64,000 nt of DNA from Paractinoplanes aksuensis (GTDB lineage: Bacteria > Actinomycetota > Actinomycetes > Mycobacteriales > Micromonosporaceae): positions 124,001 to 188,000 of the forward strand of contig NZ_JAMYJR010000038.1 of the NCBI RefSeq assembly GCF_024137025.1. Direction: 5' to 3'. The notes below the pieces were generated by a model. The model searched no databases and was not told where the DNA came from. It saw nothing but the letters and a program-made list of their open reading frames with translations. Position 1 is the first letter of the stretch. Each line of letters begins with the position of its first letter. Below, one piece after another: positions 6,987 through 15,912 of this stretch. A program made the position numbers and the translations under genes.

Positions 6987-9896
6987 GTGTCTCCGACCGA
7001 CGACGAAGAATCCACGACCTGTTTCGGTGTGCTCGGACCAGTGCGGGTCTGGCGTCGGGGCGCCGAGCTGGATCTCGGCGCCCGGCAGCAGCGCCTGATC
7101 CTGGCTCTGCTGCTGGCCAACGCCGGGCGGCCGGTCGGGATCGGCGACATCGTCGAGGTGCTGTGGGACAAGGAGCCGCCCCCGAGCGCCCTGAACGTCG
7201 TGCACCGCTACGTGGGCACGTTGCGCCGGCTGTTCGAGCCCGGCCTGCCGGCCCGGTCTCCCGGTCGTTGGCTGTTGGGCGACGCGGCCGGCTACCGGAT
7301 GCGGGTCGACCCCGCCCACCTCGACCTGCTGCGGTTCCGGGAGCTGGCCGACCGGGCCCGGTCCGACGAGCTGGCCGGCCGGCCGGCCGAGGCGATGACC
7401 GCCTACGAGGAGGCGCTGGCTCTGTGGCGCGGACCGTGCGGCGGCGCGTCCGAGCTCGTCTCCTACAACCATGCGGCATTCGGCGCCGTCGACCACGAGT
7501 GCGCGGACCTGGCCCGCAAAGCGGCCTCGCTGGCCCTGCGTCTCGACCGAGTCCGGTCGATCCTGCCCGTGCTGAGGCGTGTCGCCGAGCACCGGCAGTG
7601 GGACGAGGCGCTGCAGTCGCGGCTGCTGCTGGCGTTGTCGGCCGACGGGCAGCAGGCCGAGGCGATCGCGCTGTTCCAGGACGTCCGTCGCCGGCTGGCC
7701 GAGGAGCTGGGCGTCGACCCGGGCGAGGAACTGCGCGATGCTTACCAGTCGGTCCTCGCGCCGAACAGTTCCAGCTCGCCGGCGGCCGTCTATCCCGGGC
7801 GTACGCAGAATCATGGGACTCCGGTCACGGCCGCGGTGCTTCCGGCCCAGCTGCCGGCCGACCTTCCGCACTTCACCGGGCGGGGCGAGGCCCAGCAGCG
7901 AACCGTCGGCCTGGTCAATGGTCATGTTCTGACCCAGGCCACCGTGCCGGTGCTGGCCATCGACGGAATCCCCGGGATCGGGAAGACGGCGCTGGCCATC
8001 CACCTGGCTCATCAGCTCGCCGACGCGTACCCGGACGGGCAGCTCTACGTGGATCTTCAGGGTTTCGATCCGGAGCAGTCGGTGCTGCACCCCGCGGAGG
8101 CCCTGCGCGGCTTCCTCAACGCCCTCGGTGTCCCGGACACCGAGATCCCGGCCAGTCACCACGCCCGGTCCGGGCTCTACCGCAGTGTGCTGGCCGGGCG
8201 CCGGTTCCTGGTGGTGCTCGACAACGCCCGCAGCGTCGAGCAGGTGCGCCCGTTGCTGCCGGGCAGCGCCGGTTGCCTGGTCCTGGTGACCAGCCGGAAA
8301 CGCCTGACCGGGCTGGCCACGGCCCACGGCGCGTTCCTGATGACGCTGGATGTTCTGCCGATCGAGGACGCCCGGGAGTTCCTCACCGCCCGGATCGGCG
8401 CCACCCGGACCGAGCGCGAGCCCGAGGCGGTCGACGAGATCATCGACCGTTGCGGGCGGCTTCCGCTGGCCCTGGCCGTGGTGGCCGCCCGGGCCCTCGT
8501 CCACCCCGCCTTCCGGCTGACCGACATCGCCCGGGAACTGCGGGACGCCCAGGGCAGCCTCGACGGCTTCTCGAACAACGACATGGACAACGACCTGCGG
8601 GCGATCTTCTCGTGGTCGTACCGGATGCTCAGCCAGCGCGCCGCGACCATGTTCCGGCTGTTGTCCCTCCACCCAGGACCTGACATGACAGTGCCGGCCC
8701 TGGCCAGCCTGGTCGGTGTTCCGCCGGCGGAGGCCCGGGTGCTCGCCGGGGAGCTGGTCCGCACCGGCCTGCTCACCGAGCACCGGGTCGGTCGCTTCAC
8801 CACGCACGACCTCATCCGGGCGTACGCCCAGGAACTGCTTCGCCAGGGCCCGGACGGCGAGGTCCGGGCCGAGGCGGCTCACCGTCTGTTCCATCACTAC
8901 CGCCGGACCGCGTACGAAGCGGACCTGCTTCTGGGGCCCGCCCTGGTGCTCGACCCGCCTGCGGTGGTGGCGGGTGTGTTCACGGCCAGCCTGACCACTG
9001 CCGCGGACGCTGAGGCCTGGTTCAACGCGGACCGGGATGTTCTCAAGGCCGTGGTGCAGCGCGAAATCGAGGAGGACCGGGTCTCGTCGGCCTGGCCGCT
9101 GGTGGTCAGCATGCAGAAGTTCCTGCAACGCGAGGGCTGGTGGCACGACTGGGCCGCGATCACCCGAGCCGGTCTGGAGGCTGCCGTCGCCGCCGGGGAC
9201 GACCTCGGCCGCGCTCACATGGCCCGCGGCCTGGCCGGCGCGGAGTTCGCGCTGGGCCGGCACGACGGCACGATCCCGTTGCTCCAGCAGTCCCTCAACC
9301 TCTTCTGCCGGCTCGGGCTGTGTCGCGAGCAGGCGCTCGTGCATCGCAATCTGGGCCAGGTGAGCTCGGCGCTCGGCAGCCGTCGCGAGGCCGTGGCCCA
9401 CTACGAGCGCGCCCTTCGCTTGTTCGAGTCGCTGAACGATCTGACCGCCCAGATCACTGTGCTCTGCCTGCTGGCCGACGAGCACTCGGCCCTCGGCCGC
9501 CCGGACATCGGCATGGATCTGGGTCACCGGGCCCTGGCCATCGCCGAGGCCCGGGGCGACGCCGACAGTCAGGCCCTGTGCTACGAGACCCTGGCCCGGA
9601 CGGCCCGGGTCAAAGGCGATCTCGTGGCCGCCCGGGCAGCCTGGAAACGGGCGGCCGACTTTTATCAGCGGAGCGGCTGGCGGATGAACACGGTGAACTG
9701 TCTGCTGGAGCTGGGCGACACGGCCCTGGGCCTGAACGAACCCCACGCCGCCCGAGCTGCCTGGCGACAGGCCCTCGACCTGATCGGCCAGCAGCCGGTG
9801 CCGGAGCGGGCGCGGATCGAGGATCGCCTGGCGCGCCTCGAACCGGCGCGAGCCCTCCGAACACACAGCGGCAAGGTCCGAGCCCCGTCGGCCTGA
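6987..9896 (+). CDS. SARP/AfsR-type regulator with NB-ARC and TPR domains (copy 1)
   Basis: 969 aa from GTG 6987, chosen because GAGGAGG lies eight bases upstream; an in-frame start at 6921 has no such site. Order of domains: winged helix (FGVLGPVRVW, ARQQRLILALLLANAG, about 10-95), bacterial transcriptional activator domain (about 100-255, EELGVDPGEELRDAYQ), NB-ARC ATPase (P-loop GIPGIGKTALAI, VVLDNARSVEQVRPLLPG, LVTSRKRL), then TPR-like helices to the end. This is the AfsR architecture; such proteins activate secondary metabolism or differentiation genes. No biosynthetic cluster is adjacent. Close paralogues lie at 37535-40426 and 44477-47545. Confidence 0.92.
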   Translation: MSPTDDEESTTCFGVLGPVRVWRRGAELDLGARQQRLILALLLANAGRPVGIGDIVEVLWDKEPPPSALNVVHRYVGTLRRLFEPGLPARSPGRWLLGDAAGYRMRVDPAHLDLLRFRELADRARSDELAGRPAEAMTAYEEALALWRGPCGGASELVSYNHAAFGAVDHECADLARKAASLALRLDRVRSILPVLRRVAEHRQWDEALQSRLLLALSADGQQAEAIALFQDVRRRLAEELGVDPGEELRDAYQSVLAPNSSSSPAAVYPGRTQNHGTPVTAAVLPAQLPADLPHFTGRGEAQQRTVGLVNGHVLTQATVPVLAIDGIPGIGKTALAIHLAHQLADAYPDGQLYVDLQGFDPEQSVLHPAEALRGFLNALGVPDTEIPASHHARSGLYRSVLAGRRFLVVLDNARSVEQVRPLLPGSAGCLVLVTSRKRLTGLATAHGAFLMTLDVLPIEDAREFLTARIGATRTEREPEAVDEIIDRCGRLPLALAVVAARALVHPAFRLTDIARELRDAQGSLDGFSNNDMDNDLRAIFSWSYRMLSQRAATMFRLLSLHPGPDMTVPALASLVGVPPAEARVLAGELVRTGLLTEHRVGRFTTHDLIRAYAQELLRQGPDGEVRAEAAHRLFHHYRRTAYEADLLLGPALVLDPPAVVAGVFTASLTTAADAEAWFNADRDVLKAVVQREIEEDRVSSAWPLVVSMQKFLQREGWWHDWAAITRAGLEAAVAAGDDLGRAHMARGLAGAEFALGRHDGTIPLLQQSLNLFCRLGLCREQALVHRNLGQVSSALGSRREAVAHYERALRLFESLNDLTAQITVLCLLADEHSALGRPDIGMDLGHRALAIAEARGDADSQALCYETLARTARVKGDLVAARAAWKRAADFYQRSGWRMNTVNCLLELGDTALGLNEPHAARAAWRQALDLIGQQPVPERARIEDRLARLEPARALRTHSGKVRAPSA

Positions 9897-9912
9897 ACGG
9901 CCGACGGGGCTC
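9880..9912. terminator. Bidirectional hairpin with SARP stop codon in its loop
   Basis: A perfect 14-bp stem (9880-9893 with 9899-9912) around the 5-base loop TGAAC, which contains the TGA stop of SARP 1. It lies between convergent genes and can serve both. Confidence 0.7.
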
Positions 9913-9929
9913 GAGGTGCCCCGCCGAGG

Positions 9930-10919
9930 TCAGCGGCGGGCAGAGAGCTGGCCCCGGACGGCGCCGCCCGGCTGCTCCTCGGTGTGCAGGTTCAGGTAGA
10001 AGTCGCGCGGACGGTCCTTGATCTCGCGCAGCAGGCCGGCGTCGGTCACCGGGACCGTGCCGGACAACGCGACCACACCGTCGGGGATCGGGGTGGCGAA
10101 CAGCGGGACCACGACATCGCCGTTGGTGCCGCGCTCACCGCGGTGGATGTGACCCAGCGTCGGCTCGGAGATCCGGGTCCAGGCGAAGGCGTAGTTCAGG
10201 AAACGGTTGCGCGGGGTCACGAAGCCGGCCGCCCGGCCGTTGCGGTCGCCCACGGCCGGCCCGCCCTCGGTCGGCACCTCCTGGTCACCGGACATGAAGG
10301 CCTCGAACTTGCCCCCCTTGAGCAGGGCCAGCAGCTTGCCGCCGCGAACCGGGCGAAGCTGGCCGCGGGTCGCGCCGCCGGGGAACTCCTTGGTGTGCAG
10401 GTTGGCGTAGAACTGCTCGGGGCGGGAGACGATGGCCCGGGCGATCCGCGCGTCGTCGACCCGGGCCACGCCGGCGACCGAGGTAACCGTCTCGGGCAGG
10501 GCGGCGCCCAGCAGGGTGACCCGGACGTCGCCGTTCTGACCACGCCGGCCCTCGTGCAAGTGGAACAGCGTGGCCGCCTGCTGGTTGCGCCAGGTCGCCA
10601 CGAAACTTACCCGGTTGCCCTGGACCCGTACCACGGCGGTCGCGCGGCCGTCCGGGTCACCCACGGCGGGCCCACCCGCGGTCGGCACCTCCTGGTCCCC
10701 GCTCATCGTGGCGGCGAAGTAGAAGGCGCGCTGCCGGGAGCGCTCCACACCCTCGGCCAGGCTCGGCTCCGGCGCCGCCGCGGCCGGCCGGACTTGCTGA
10801 CCGGCCGCGGCGGCCGAGCCGTGGCCGTGTCCCTCGTGCGCGCTCGCCGGTGTCCCCAGAGCCGCCACGAGGCCCGCTGTGGCGAGAACAGTCGTGGAAA
10901 TCAGGGTCGGGAATCGCAT
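9930..10919 (-). CDS. Secreted protein with two CHRD domains
   Basis: 329 aa from ATG 10919, preceded by AAAGGA. ORF extension upstream has no signal peptide; this start gives a Sec signal (MRFPTLISTTVLATAGL... ASAHEGHGHG). Two CHRD domains follow, each starting with the same words: MSGDQEVPTAGGPAVGDPDG near residue 72 and MSGDQEVPTEGGPAVGDRNG near residue 210. Each ends with an F-Y-x-N-L-H-T then PGGA-RGQL motif, the CHRD hallmark. CHRD domains are found in chordin and in many secreted bacterial proteins; function in bacteria is unknown. The His-rich stretch HEGHGHG just after the signal could bind metal. Confidence 0.88.
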   Translation of the reverse strand: MRFPTLISTTVLATAGLVAALGTPASAHEGHGHGSAAAAGQQVRPAAAAPEPSLAEGVERSRQRAFYFAATMSGDQEVPTAGGPAVGDPDGRATAVVRVQGNRVSFVATWRNQQAATLFHLHEGRRGQNGDVRVTLLGAALPETVTSVAGVARVDDARIARAIVSRPEQFYANLHTKEFPGGATRGQLRPVRGGKLLALLKGGKFEAFMSGDQEVPTEGGPAVGDRNGRAAGFVTPRNRFLNYAFAWTRISEPTLGHIHRGERGTNGDVVVPLFATPIPDGVVALSGTVPVTDAGLLREIKDRPRDFYLNLHTEEQPGGAVRGQLSARR

Positions 10920-11091
10920 GGACGTTCCTTTCGCGTCAGCCGAGCCGTGATTGGTTCGGCGATGCGGACCACACGCCACCTTCCCGGCGGCGGTTCGCCG
11001 ATCGTTAGCCCCGTCACACGGAGATCGTTTCGCTGAACCGGTGGTGCGGAGGCGGAGTGCCGGTGCCGACATTCGTCAGCGAGGAGGAACA

Positions 11092-11580
11092 ATGCGAAAG
11101 TCCATTGTCGTCACCGGCGCGGTCGCTCTGGTGGCCCTGGGGGCCTGTGGTGACGCGAAGACCGAGGAGCCGGCGGCCAGGCCCGCGAGCTCGGCCGCCG
11201 CGCCGGCCGAGGGCGGGGCCGAGGTCCGAGTGCAGACGACGGCCCTGGGGGACATCCTGACCGACCAGTCCGGCCGCACGCTCTACGCGTTCACGCCGGA
11301 CAAGGAGGGATTCGGTTCGTGCCAGGAGGACTGCACGGCGGTGTGGCCGCCTTACCTGGCCGAGGCGCAGACCAAGGCCGGGCCGGGTGTCGATGCGGCC
11401 AAGCTGACTGCGATCGAGCGCGAGGGGGACGTCGCCCAGGTGAAATACGGCGACTGGCCGCTCTACTACTACGTCGCCGACCTGGGTGCCGGCGACGTGG
11501 ACGGTCAGGGCGACGAGGACGGTCAATGGTGGGCCGTCGACGTCGACGGCAAGCTGGTCAAGAAGATGCCCAACGCGTAG
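11092..11580 (+). CDS. Small PF03640 lipoprotein
   Basis: 162 aa from ATG 11092, five bases after GAGGAGG. Lipobox VALGACGD. A Pro/Ala linker is followed by a PF03640 pair: ILTDQSGRTLYAFTPD with CTAVWPPYL, and YGDWPLYYYVADLGAGD ending QWWAVDVDG. The same repeat family occurs in the lipoprotein at 980-1921, which is twice as long. The family is cell-surface and of unknown function, with conserved aromatic and Cys residues. It is divergent from the CHRD gene (about 170 bp between starts). Confidence 0.88.
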   Translation: MRKSIVVTGAVALVALGACGDAKTEEPAARPASSAAAPAEGGAEVRVQTTALGDILTDQSGRTLYAFTPDKEGFGSCQEDCTAVWPPYLAEAQTKAGPGVDAAKLTAIEREGDVAQVKYGDWPLYYYVADLGAGDVDGQGDEDGQWWAVDVDGKLVKKMPNA

Positions 11581-11588
11581 CCGTGGCT

Positions 11589-12107
11589 TCACACCGGCCG
11601 CACGACCTCGTACCGGCCCGAGTCGTCGAGCACGCGAACGGTGACGGACCCGGCCTGGCCATCGGCCTGGATGTTGCAGGAAAACCGGAGGCCCGGCCGC
11701 ACCGGCACCTTACGCGGGCAGGCGATCCGCTGGACGTCGAGCAGGTAGGTGTCGCGCACCACGGCCAGGACGCCCTGTTCCAGCGACGCGGTCTCGAAGT
11801 TTCGTGAACCGAACGGTCCGGCCGCGACCAGGCCGGTGACGGCCAGGGCGACGGCGACCGCGCCGGCGGTCAGGGCCACCGGCACCGTGCTCCGGCGCCG
11901 GGGAATGCTGCGCCGGGCCGGATCGGCGACGTAGTGGACCATCGGCGGCGGAGGCGTCCAGCCGGTCGCTGGTTGCCAGTTCCAGCCAGGAGGAGGCGCG
12001 TGTTCTGGACGGGGGCGGGCCATGTAGGGCGGCACTTTCGCCCGCCCGGAGGCTTTTCCCGCTCCGGCGGCCGGTGTGGCGGGATCGGGAGTCTCAGGCA
12101 GCGCCAT
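11589..12107 (-). CDS. DUF4333-domain membrane protein
   Basis: 172 aa from ATG 12107 (GAGAGG upstream). The N-terminal 60 residues are Pro-rich and low in complexity (ARPRPEHAPPPGWNWQP, WTPPPPMVHYV), predicted to be cytoplasmic. One membrane helix follows (VALTAGAVAVALAVTGLVAA). The outer part, residues about 110-172, has the DUF4333 pattern: VLAVVRDTYLLDVQRIACP, then GLRFSCN, then VTVRVLDDSGRY, with two Cys likely to pair. Function unknown. It ends 9 bases from the convergent PF03640 lipoprotein and is divergent from the ECF sigma gene at 12289. Confidence 0.82.
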   Translation of the reverse strand: MALPETPDPATPAAGAGKASGRAKVPPYMARPRPEHAPPPGWNWQPATGWTPPPPMVHYVADPARRSIPRRRSTVPVALTAGAVAVALAVTGLVAAGPFGSRNFETASLEQGVLAVVRDTYLLDVQRIACPRKVPVRPGLRFSCNIQADGQAGSVTVRVLDDSGRYEVVRPV

Positions 12108-12288
12108 CGTCGTGTGCCTCTCGTTCCGGCGGACCGTTGCGCAGACAAAGACGCCTGCGCCGCTGACGAGTTCACCTGGGCGGACTGTGGCGTTCGCCGC
12201 CGAACAGCCGGTTCCTGAACAGACCGGGCCGAACCACGTCAGGAGGAGTGTCCAGCCCCCTGCCGGGGCCTGAGCAGGAATGGAAGCC

Positions 12289-12843
12289 ATGCCGACAACG
12301 AAAAGCGCACGCCGACGAGAAGTGGCCGACGAGGCCTTCGTTCGATCGCTGTTCGCCGAGCACGGCCGGGCGATGCTCGGGTACGCCAACCAGCTGACCC
12401 GCGACCGGGCCGCGGCCGAGGACATCGTCCAGGAAGCGCTGGTCCGCGCCTGGCGTCACGCCGACGACCTCGGCTCCGACGGCAAGGGCTCGGTGCGCGG
12501 CTGGTTGCTGACTGTGGTCCGCAACCTCTTCCACGACCAGGTGCGGGCCCGCTCCCGGCGCGCGCCCGAGACCTTCGAGGCACCACCGGACGTGGCCACC
12601 GAAAGGGACCACGCCGACCAGGTGGTCGCCTCCATGGTCGTCCTCGACGCGCTGGCCCGGCTCTCGTCCGAGCACCGGGCGGCGCTGGAACTCACCTATC
12701 TGCACGGCTACGGCATCGCTGAGGCGGCCGAGGTTCTGGGCGTGCCGCCGGGCACGGTCAAGTCCCGTGTTTTCTATGGCTTACGGGCGCTGCGTGACCT
12801 GCACGCCGCCGACGAGACGATGAAGGAGCGGTCGGTCGTATGA
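12289..12843 (+). CDS. ECF sigma factor of a sigma/anti-sigma pair
   Basis: 184 aa from ATG 12289 (AGGA nine bases upstream; an in-frame ATG at 12280 is less well placed). Region 2: LTRDRAAAEDIVQEALVRAWR and VRGWLLTVVRNLFHDQVRAR. Region 4: LSSEHRAALELTYLHGYG and VPPGTVKSRVFYGLRALRD. It resembles the SigL/SigK group. Its last four bases (ATGA) overlap the start of the anti-sigma gene, so the two are translationally coupled. Not closely related to the other three ECF factors in the window. Confidence 0.92.
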   Translation: MPTTKSARRREVADEAFVRSLFAEHGRAMLGYANQLTRDRAAAEDIVQEALVRAWRHADDLGSDGKGSVRGWLLTVVRNLFHDQVRARSRRAPETFEAPPDVATERDHADQVVASMVVLDALARLSSEHRAALELTYLHGYGIAEAAEVLGVPPGTVKSRVFYGLRALRDLHAADETMKERSVV

Positions 12844-13544
12844 CGAGCGGGAACGAGGCGTCCCTCGGCGACCACGCCGACATGGCGGGCCTGTTGATGC
12901 AGACGCTCGGCGACGAGGACAAAGCCCGGGCCGAGAACCACCTCGCCGGCTGCGAGCAGTGCCGGGACGAGATCGACTCGTTGCGGACGTGGAGCGACGC
13001 GCTGGCCGCGGTGCCCGAACCGATGCGCATGGACGGCCCGCCGGACGGCGGTGACCTGCTCCTCCAACGTGCCCTGCGGAAGGTGCGGGCGGAGTCGACC
13101 GGCTTTCGCCGGCGGCGTACGGCACTGATCGGTGTGGCCGCGGCGGTGGCCGCGGTGGCCGCGTTCGGCGCCGGTGCGGTGGTCCGTCCGTCCGGCGTCC
13201 CGGGCGACGCGGTGGCGCAGAACGCGTCGTCGCGGCCGGAGGCCCGGCTGGCGGAGACGACCGATCCGGCCACCAGCGCCCGGATGCGGCTCGCGGTGGC
13301 CCCGGCCGCCGGGTGGGTGCGGCTGCACGCCGTGGTGTCCGGCATCCCGGCCGGGGAGCGGTGCCGGTTGGAGGTGATCGACCGGGGCGGGGCCACGCTG
13401 GTGGCCGGTAGCTGGGTGGTCTCCGCCGCGGGCGAGTCGGAGGGCACCAGTCTGGACGGGAGCGCGCTGGTCGACCCGGCCCAGGTCACGGCGGTCCGGG
13501 TGGTGAACGAGCAGGGCCGGGTGTTCGTCCGGGTCACCCTGTGA
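12840..13544 (+). CDS. Membrane anti-sigma factor with zinc-finger (ZAS) motif
   Basis: 234 aa. The cytoplasmic N-terminus carries the ZAS motif H-x3-C-x2-C (ENHLAGCEQCRDE near residue 33), which binds the partner sigma factor. One transmembrane helix (ALIGVAAAVAAVAAFGAGAVV, about 95-115) is followed by an outer domain of about 115 residues, a beta-rich module with WVRLHAVVSGIPAGERCRL. This is the RskA/RslA plan: release of the sigma factor by an outside signal or by redox change at the zinc site. Coupled to the sigma gene by a 4-base overlap. Confidence 0.92.
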   Translation: MTSGNEASLGDHADMAGLLMQTLGDEDKARAENHLAGCEQCRDEIDSLRTWSDALAAVPEPMRMDGPPDGGDLLLQRALRKVRAESTGFRRRRTALIGVAAAVAAVAAFGAGAVVRPSGVPGDAVAQNASSRPEARLAETTDPATSARMRLAVAPAAGWVRLHAVVSGIPAGERCRLEVIDRGGATLVAGSWVVSAAGESEGTSLDGSALVDPAQVTAVRVVNEQGRVFVRVTL

Positions 13545-13546
13545 TC

Positions 13547-13576
13547 CTGGCGCCGGCCCGGCCGGGCCGGCGCCAG
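13547..13576. terminator. Bidirectional terminator, 30-base perfect palindrome
   Basis: CTGGCGCCGGCCCGG followed at once by its reverse complement, three bases after the anti-sigma stop and six before the end of the convergent phospholipase gene. Confidence 0.75.
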
Positions 13577-13581
13577 CTCAG

Positions 13582-14130
13582 TCAGCGCCGGGATGCCCCC
13601 GGCTCCGCAGCGGCCCGGCGGAGCGCGTCGTTCTTCATCCGCTCCGCCCGTTCCAGTTCGGCCGGGCTGACCTTCGGCCTGCCGAGCTGCCTGGCCGCCT
13701 GATAGTAGGTCCAGGCCAAGCCGTCGCAGGCGGGACGGACGATGGCGTTGTAGGTGTCGCACCGGCGGGAGAGGTCGGCGTAGAGCGTCTCGTCCAGGCG
13801 CGTCTTGTTGGCGGGGAAGAGGCCCGCGGCGTCGTAGTTGCGGTAGCCGAAGTCGTGGCGCCGGCAGGCCAGCCGGAAGTCGAAGCCGGAGGGCTGGTCC
13901 GGACTGGTCGTGCAGTAGTCCGTGGTCCAGTCGAAGCCGTACGAGGCCCATGCGGCCTGATTGAGCCGTGCGTTGTTCCAGGCCGTGTAGCTGGCCGCGG
14001 CGGGCTGCGTCCAGGCCGCCAGCACCGCCGCCTTGTCGGTCGGGTCCGCGGCCTGTGCCGCCGAGGCGGGCGCGACGAGCGTGGTCATCACGGCCACAGC
14101 GGCGACTGCCAGACCTCTGTAACGGGGCAT
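13582..14130 (-). CDS. Secreted phospholipase A2
   Basis: 182 aa from ATG 14130, with AAAGGA upstream. A Sec signal (MPRYRGLAVAAVAVMTTLVAPASAAQA) is followed by the bacterial PLA2 domain. The catalytic signature LACRRHDFGYRNY (about residues 90-102) holds the His-Asp pair and a disulphide Cys; Ca binding is expected upstream near YGFDWTTDYC. Four Cys could form two disulphides. This is the family of Streptomyces violaceoruber PLA2 (group XIV), which releases fatty acids from the sn-2 position of phospholipids. Length fits the family with a C-terminal charged tail. Confidence 0.9.
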   Translation of the reverse strand: MPRYRGLAVAAVAVMTTLVAPASAAQAADPTDKAAVLAAWTQPAAASYTAWNNARLNQAAWASYGFDWTTDYCTTSPDQPSGFDFRLACRRHDFGYRNYDAAGLFPANKTRLDETLYADLSRRCDTYNAIVRPACDGLAWTYYQAARQLGRPKVSPAELERAERMKNDALRRAAAEPGASRR

Positions 14131-14168
14131 CAGAATCCTTTCTTGGACCCGCGTCGGCCGGTCCGGCA

Positions 14169-15767
14169 CTAGGAGCGGTACGTGACGGTGTCGATGTCCG
14201 AGGCCTTAGGGCCGCGGAAGACTATGAACAGCGGCCCCGACGTGGTCCTGTCCAGAGTCGCCGTCGCGGTCGCATGGGTGCTGAAGTTCGCCGTACCGCG
14301 GAGCGCGACCGTGGCCAGCAGCGTGCCCGTCGCGGAGTCGCTGCGGAGCTCGATGACCGTGTCACCACCACCCGCGGCGTAGCGCAGGGCGACTTTGCGC
14401 ACACCGGCCAGCGACCGGTTGCGATAGCCGACGTGGTCACCGTTGTCCGTGTGCCCCACGGCACGGCCACCGCTGGCCGTCGGTGGGAACGAGTCCTCGG
14501 TCCCGTTGTTGTCGGTGTACGACTCGGCTTCGAAGGTCAGGCGGATCGGGGCCGGGCTCGGGCTCTTGCTCGCGGTGGGCCGGACGGGGGGAGCGCTGCT
14601 GCTCGGAGTCTTTGTCGCAGACGGACGAGCCGGGCGGGAGGACGGCGAGCTCGGCGCGCGGCCGGGGGTGGCCGACGCCCGTGCCGACGGTTCCACCGCC
14701 GGTAGCGGCACCAGGGCCTCCTGGCGGTCCACCGGGTCCGGACTCGTCGCGAACTGCGCGACCACGTCCGGCGGATCCTGGCCGGCGAACAGCGCAGCCG
14801 CTGTTGCCACGGCGACGGCCGTCGCCGTGGCCAGCAGGACCACGACCGGGCCGCGCCGGCGCCGGGTGGGCCGGGGCGGCTCCGTCCGTACCGGAGGGGC
14901 TGCTGTCTCGACCGGCGGCTCGACCGCCCGCGGATTCGGCTCGGACAGCACGTAGCGGAGCAGCTCGGTCGCCTCCGCCGCGGTGGCCCGTGCGGCCGGG
15001 TCCTTCTCGAGCAGGGCTTCAAGGACGGGCTCGAGCAGGCCGGCCTGCTTCGGCGCGGTGGGCGGGTCGACCGTCAGCGCGGCCAGCGTCGCCATGGGCG
15101 ATGAGCGTACGTAGGGTGGCCGGCCTTCGACGGCGGAGTAGAGCGTCGCTCCCAGGGACCACAGGTCGGACGCCGCCGACGCGGGTTCGTCGAGGGCGCG
15201 CTCGGGCGCCAGGTACGACGGTGATCCGAGCATCACGCCGGTCCTGGTCATCGTCGAGTCGCCGACCGAGGTGGCCAGCCCGAAGTCGGTCAACACGGTC
15301 CGGCCGTCCCGGCCGAGCAGCACGTTGGCCGGTTTGACGTCGCGATGCAGCACGCCGACCCGATGCGCGGCCTGCAGCGCGCCCACCAGGTCGAGGCCCA
15401 GCCGGGCGGCCCGCGCCGGATCGAGCGGGCCCTCCCACTTCACCTCGTCGTACAGCGAGCGGCCCCGCACCAGCTCCATGACGATCCAGGGGTTGCCCTC
15501 GTGCTCGACCACGTCGAAGATCCGGACCACATGCGGGTGGTCGATCTGCGCGATGGCCCGCGCCTCGCGGATCGCCCGCTCGTGCAGGTCGCCGAGTTCG
15601 GCCGGGCTCAAGCCCTCGGGCGCGACCTCCTTGATGGCGACGGCCCGGCCGAGCAGCTCGTCGTGCGCCTCCCACACCCGTCCCATGCCGCCCTGCCCGA
15701 GCAGATCGAGCAGCCGGTAGCGGCCGGCCACCAGGCCACGGTCGGACGGCGTGCTGCTGCCACTCAT
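14169..15767 (-). CDS. Ser/Thr protein kinase with extracellular CBM6-like domain
   Basis: 532 aa from ATG 15767 (GAGAGG six bases upstream). Kinase domain about 15-280: LGQGGMGRVWEA (Gly loop), VAIKEV (Lys), VLHRDVKPANVLL (catalytic loop), TDFGLATS, GSPSYLAPE. One membrane helix about 306-328, then an 80-residue Pro/Ser/Thr linker. Residues about 408-532 look like a carbohydrate-binding module of family 6: RLTFEAESYTDNNG, GGRAVGHTDNGDHVGYRN and a closing DIDTVTYRS. Hanks-type kinases often carry outer sensor domains (PASTA, NHL); a CBM6-like one suggests sensing of a glycan or cell-wall sugar. No phosphatase gene is adjacent. Confidence 0.92.
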   Translation of the reverse strand: MSGSSTPSDRGLVAGRYRLLDLLGQGGMGRVWEAHDELLGRAVAIKEVAPEGLSPAELGDLHERAIREARAIAQIDHPHVVRIFDVVEHEGNPWIVMELVRGRSLYDEVKWEGPLDPARAARLGLDLVGALQAAHRVGVLHRDVKPANVLLGRDGRTVLTDFGLATSVGDSTMTRTGVMLGSPSYLAPERALDEPASAASDLWSLGATLYSAVEGRPPYVRSSPMATLAALTVDPPTAPKQAGLLEPVLEALLEKDPAARATAAEATELLRYVLSEPNPRAVEPPVETAAPPVRTEPPRPTRRRRGPVVVLLATATAVAVATAAALFAGQDPPDVVAQFATSPDPVDRQEALVPLPAVEPSARASATPGRAPSSPSSRPARPSATKTPSSSAPPVRPTASKSPSPAPIRLTFEAESYTDNNGTEDSFPPTASGGRAVGHTDNGDHVGYRNRSLAGVRKVALRYAAGGGDTVIELRSDSATGTLLATVALRGTANFSTHATATATLDRTTSGPLFIVFRGPKASDIDTVTYRS

Positions 15768-15912
15768 CTCGATCCTCTCGATGCGCAGTGCTGACGCTTC
15801 TACGACGGACCGGCCGGTGTGGGGTTCACCTCGTGCCCGGGCTTCTCTGAACCTGGCTGGGCGGGGTCCGTCGTCGCCTACGAAGCAATCAACGCCGCAA
15901 GAGGGGACCACC

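Noticed and set aside
5865..9866. 1333-codon open frame on the minus strand
   Set aside because: It spans three well-supported plus-strand genes (hydrolase end, DUF1345, SARP 1) and shows no domain; it is a codon-bias shadow.
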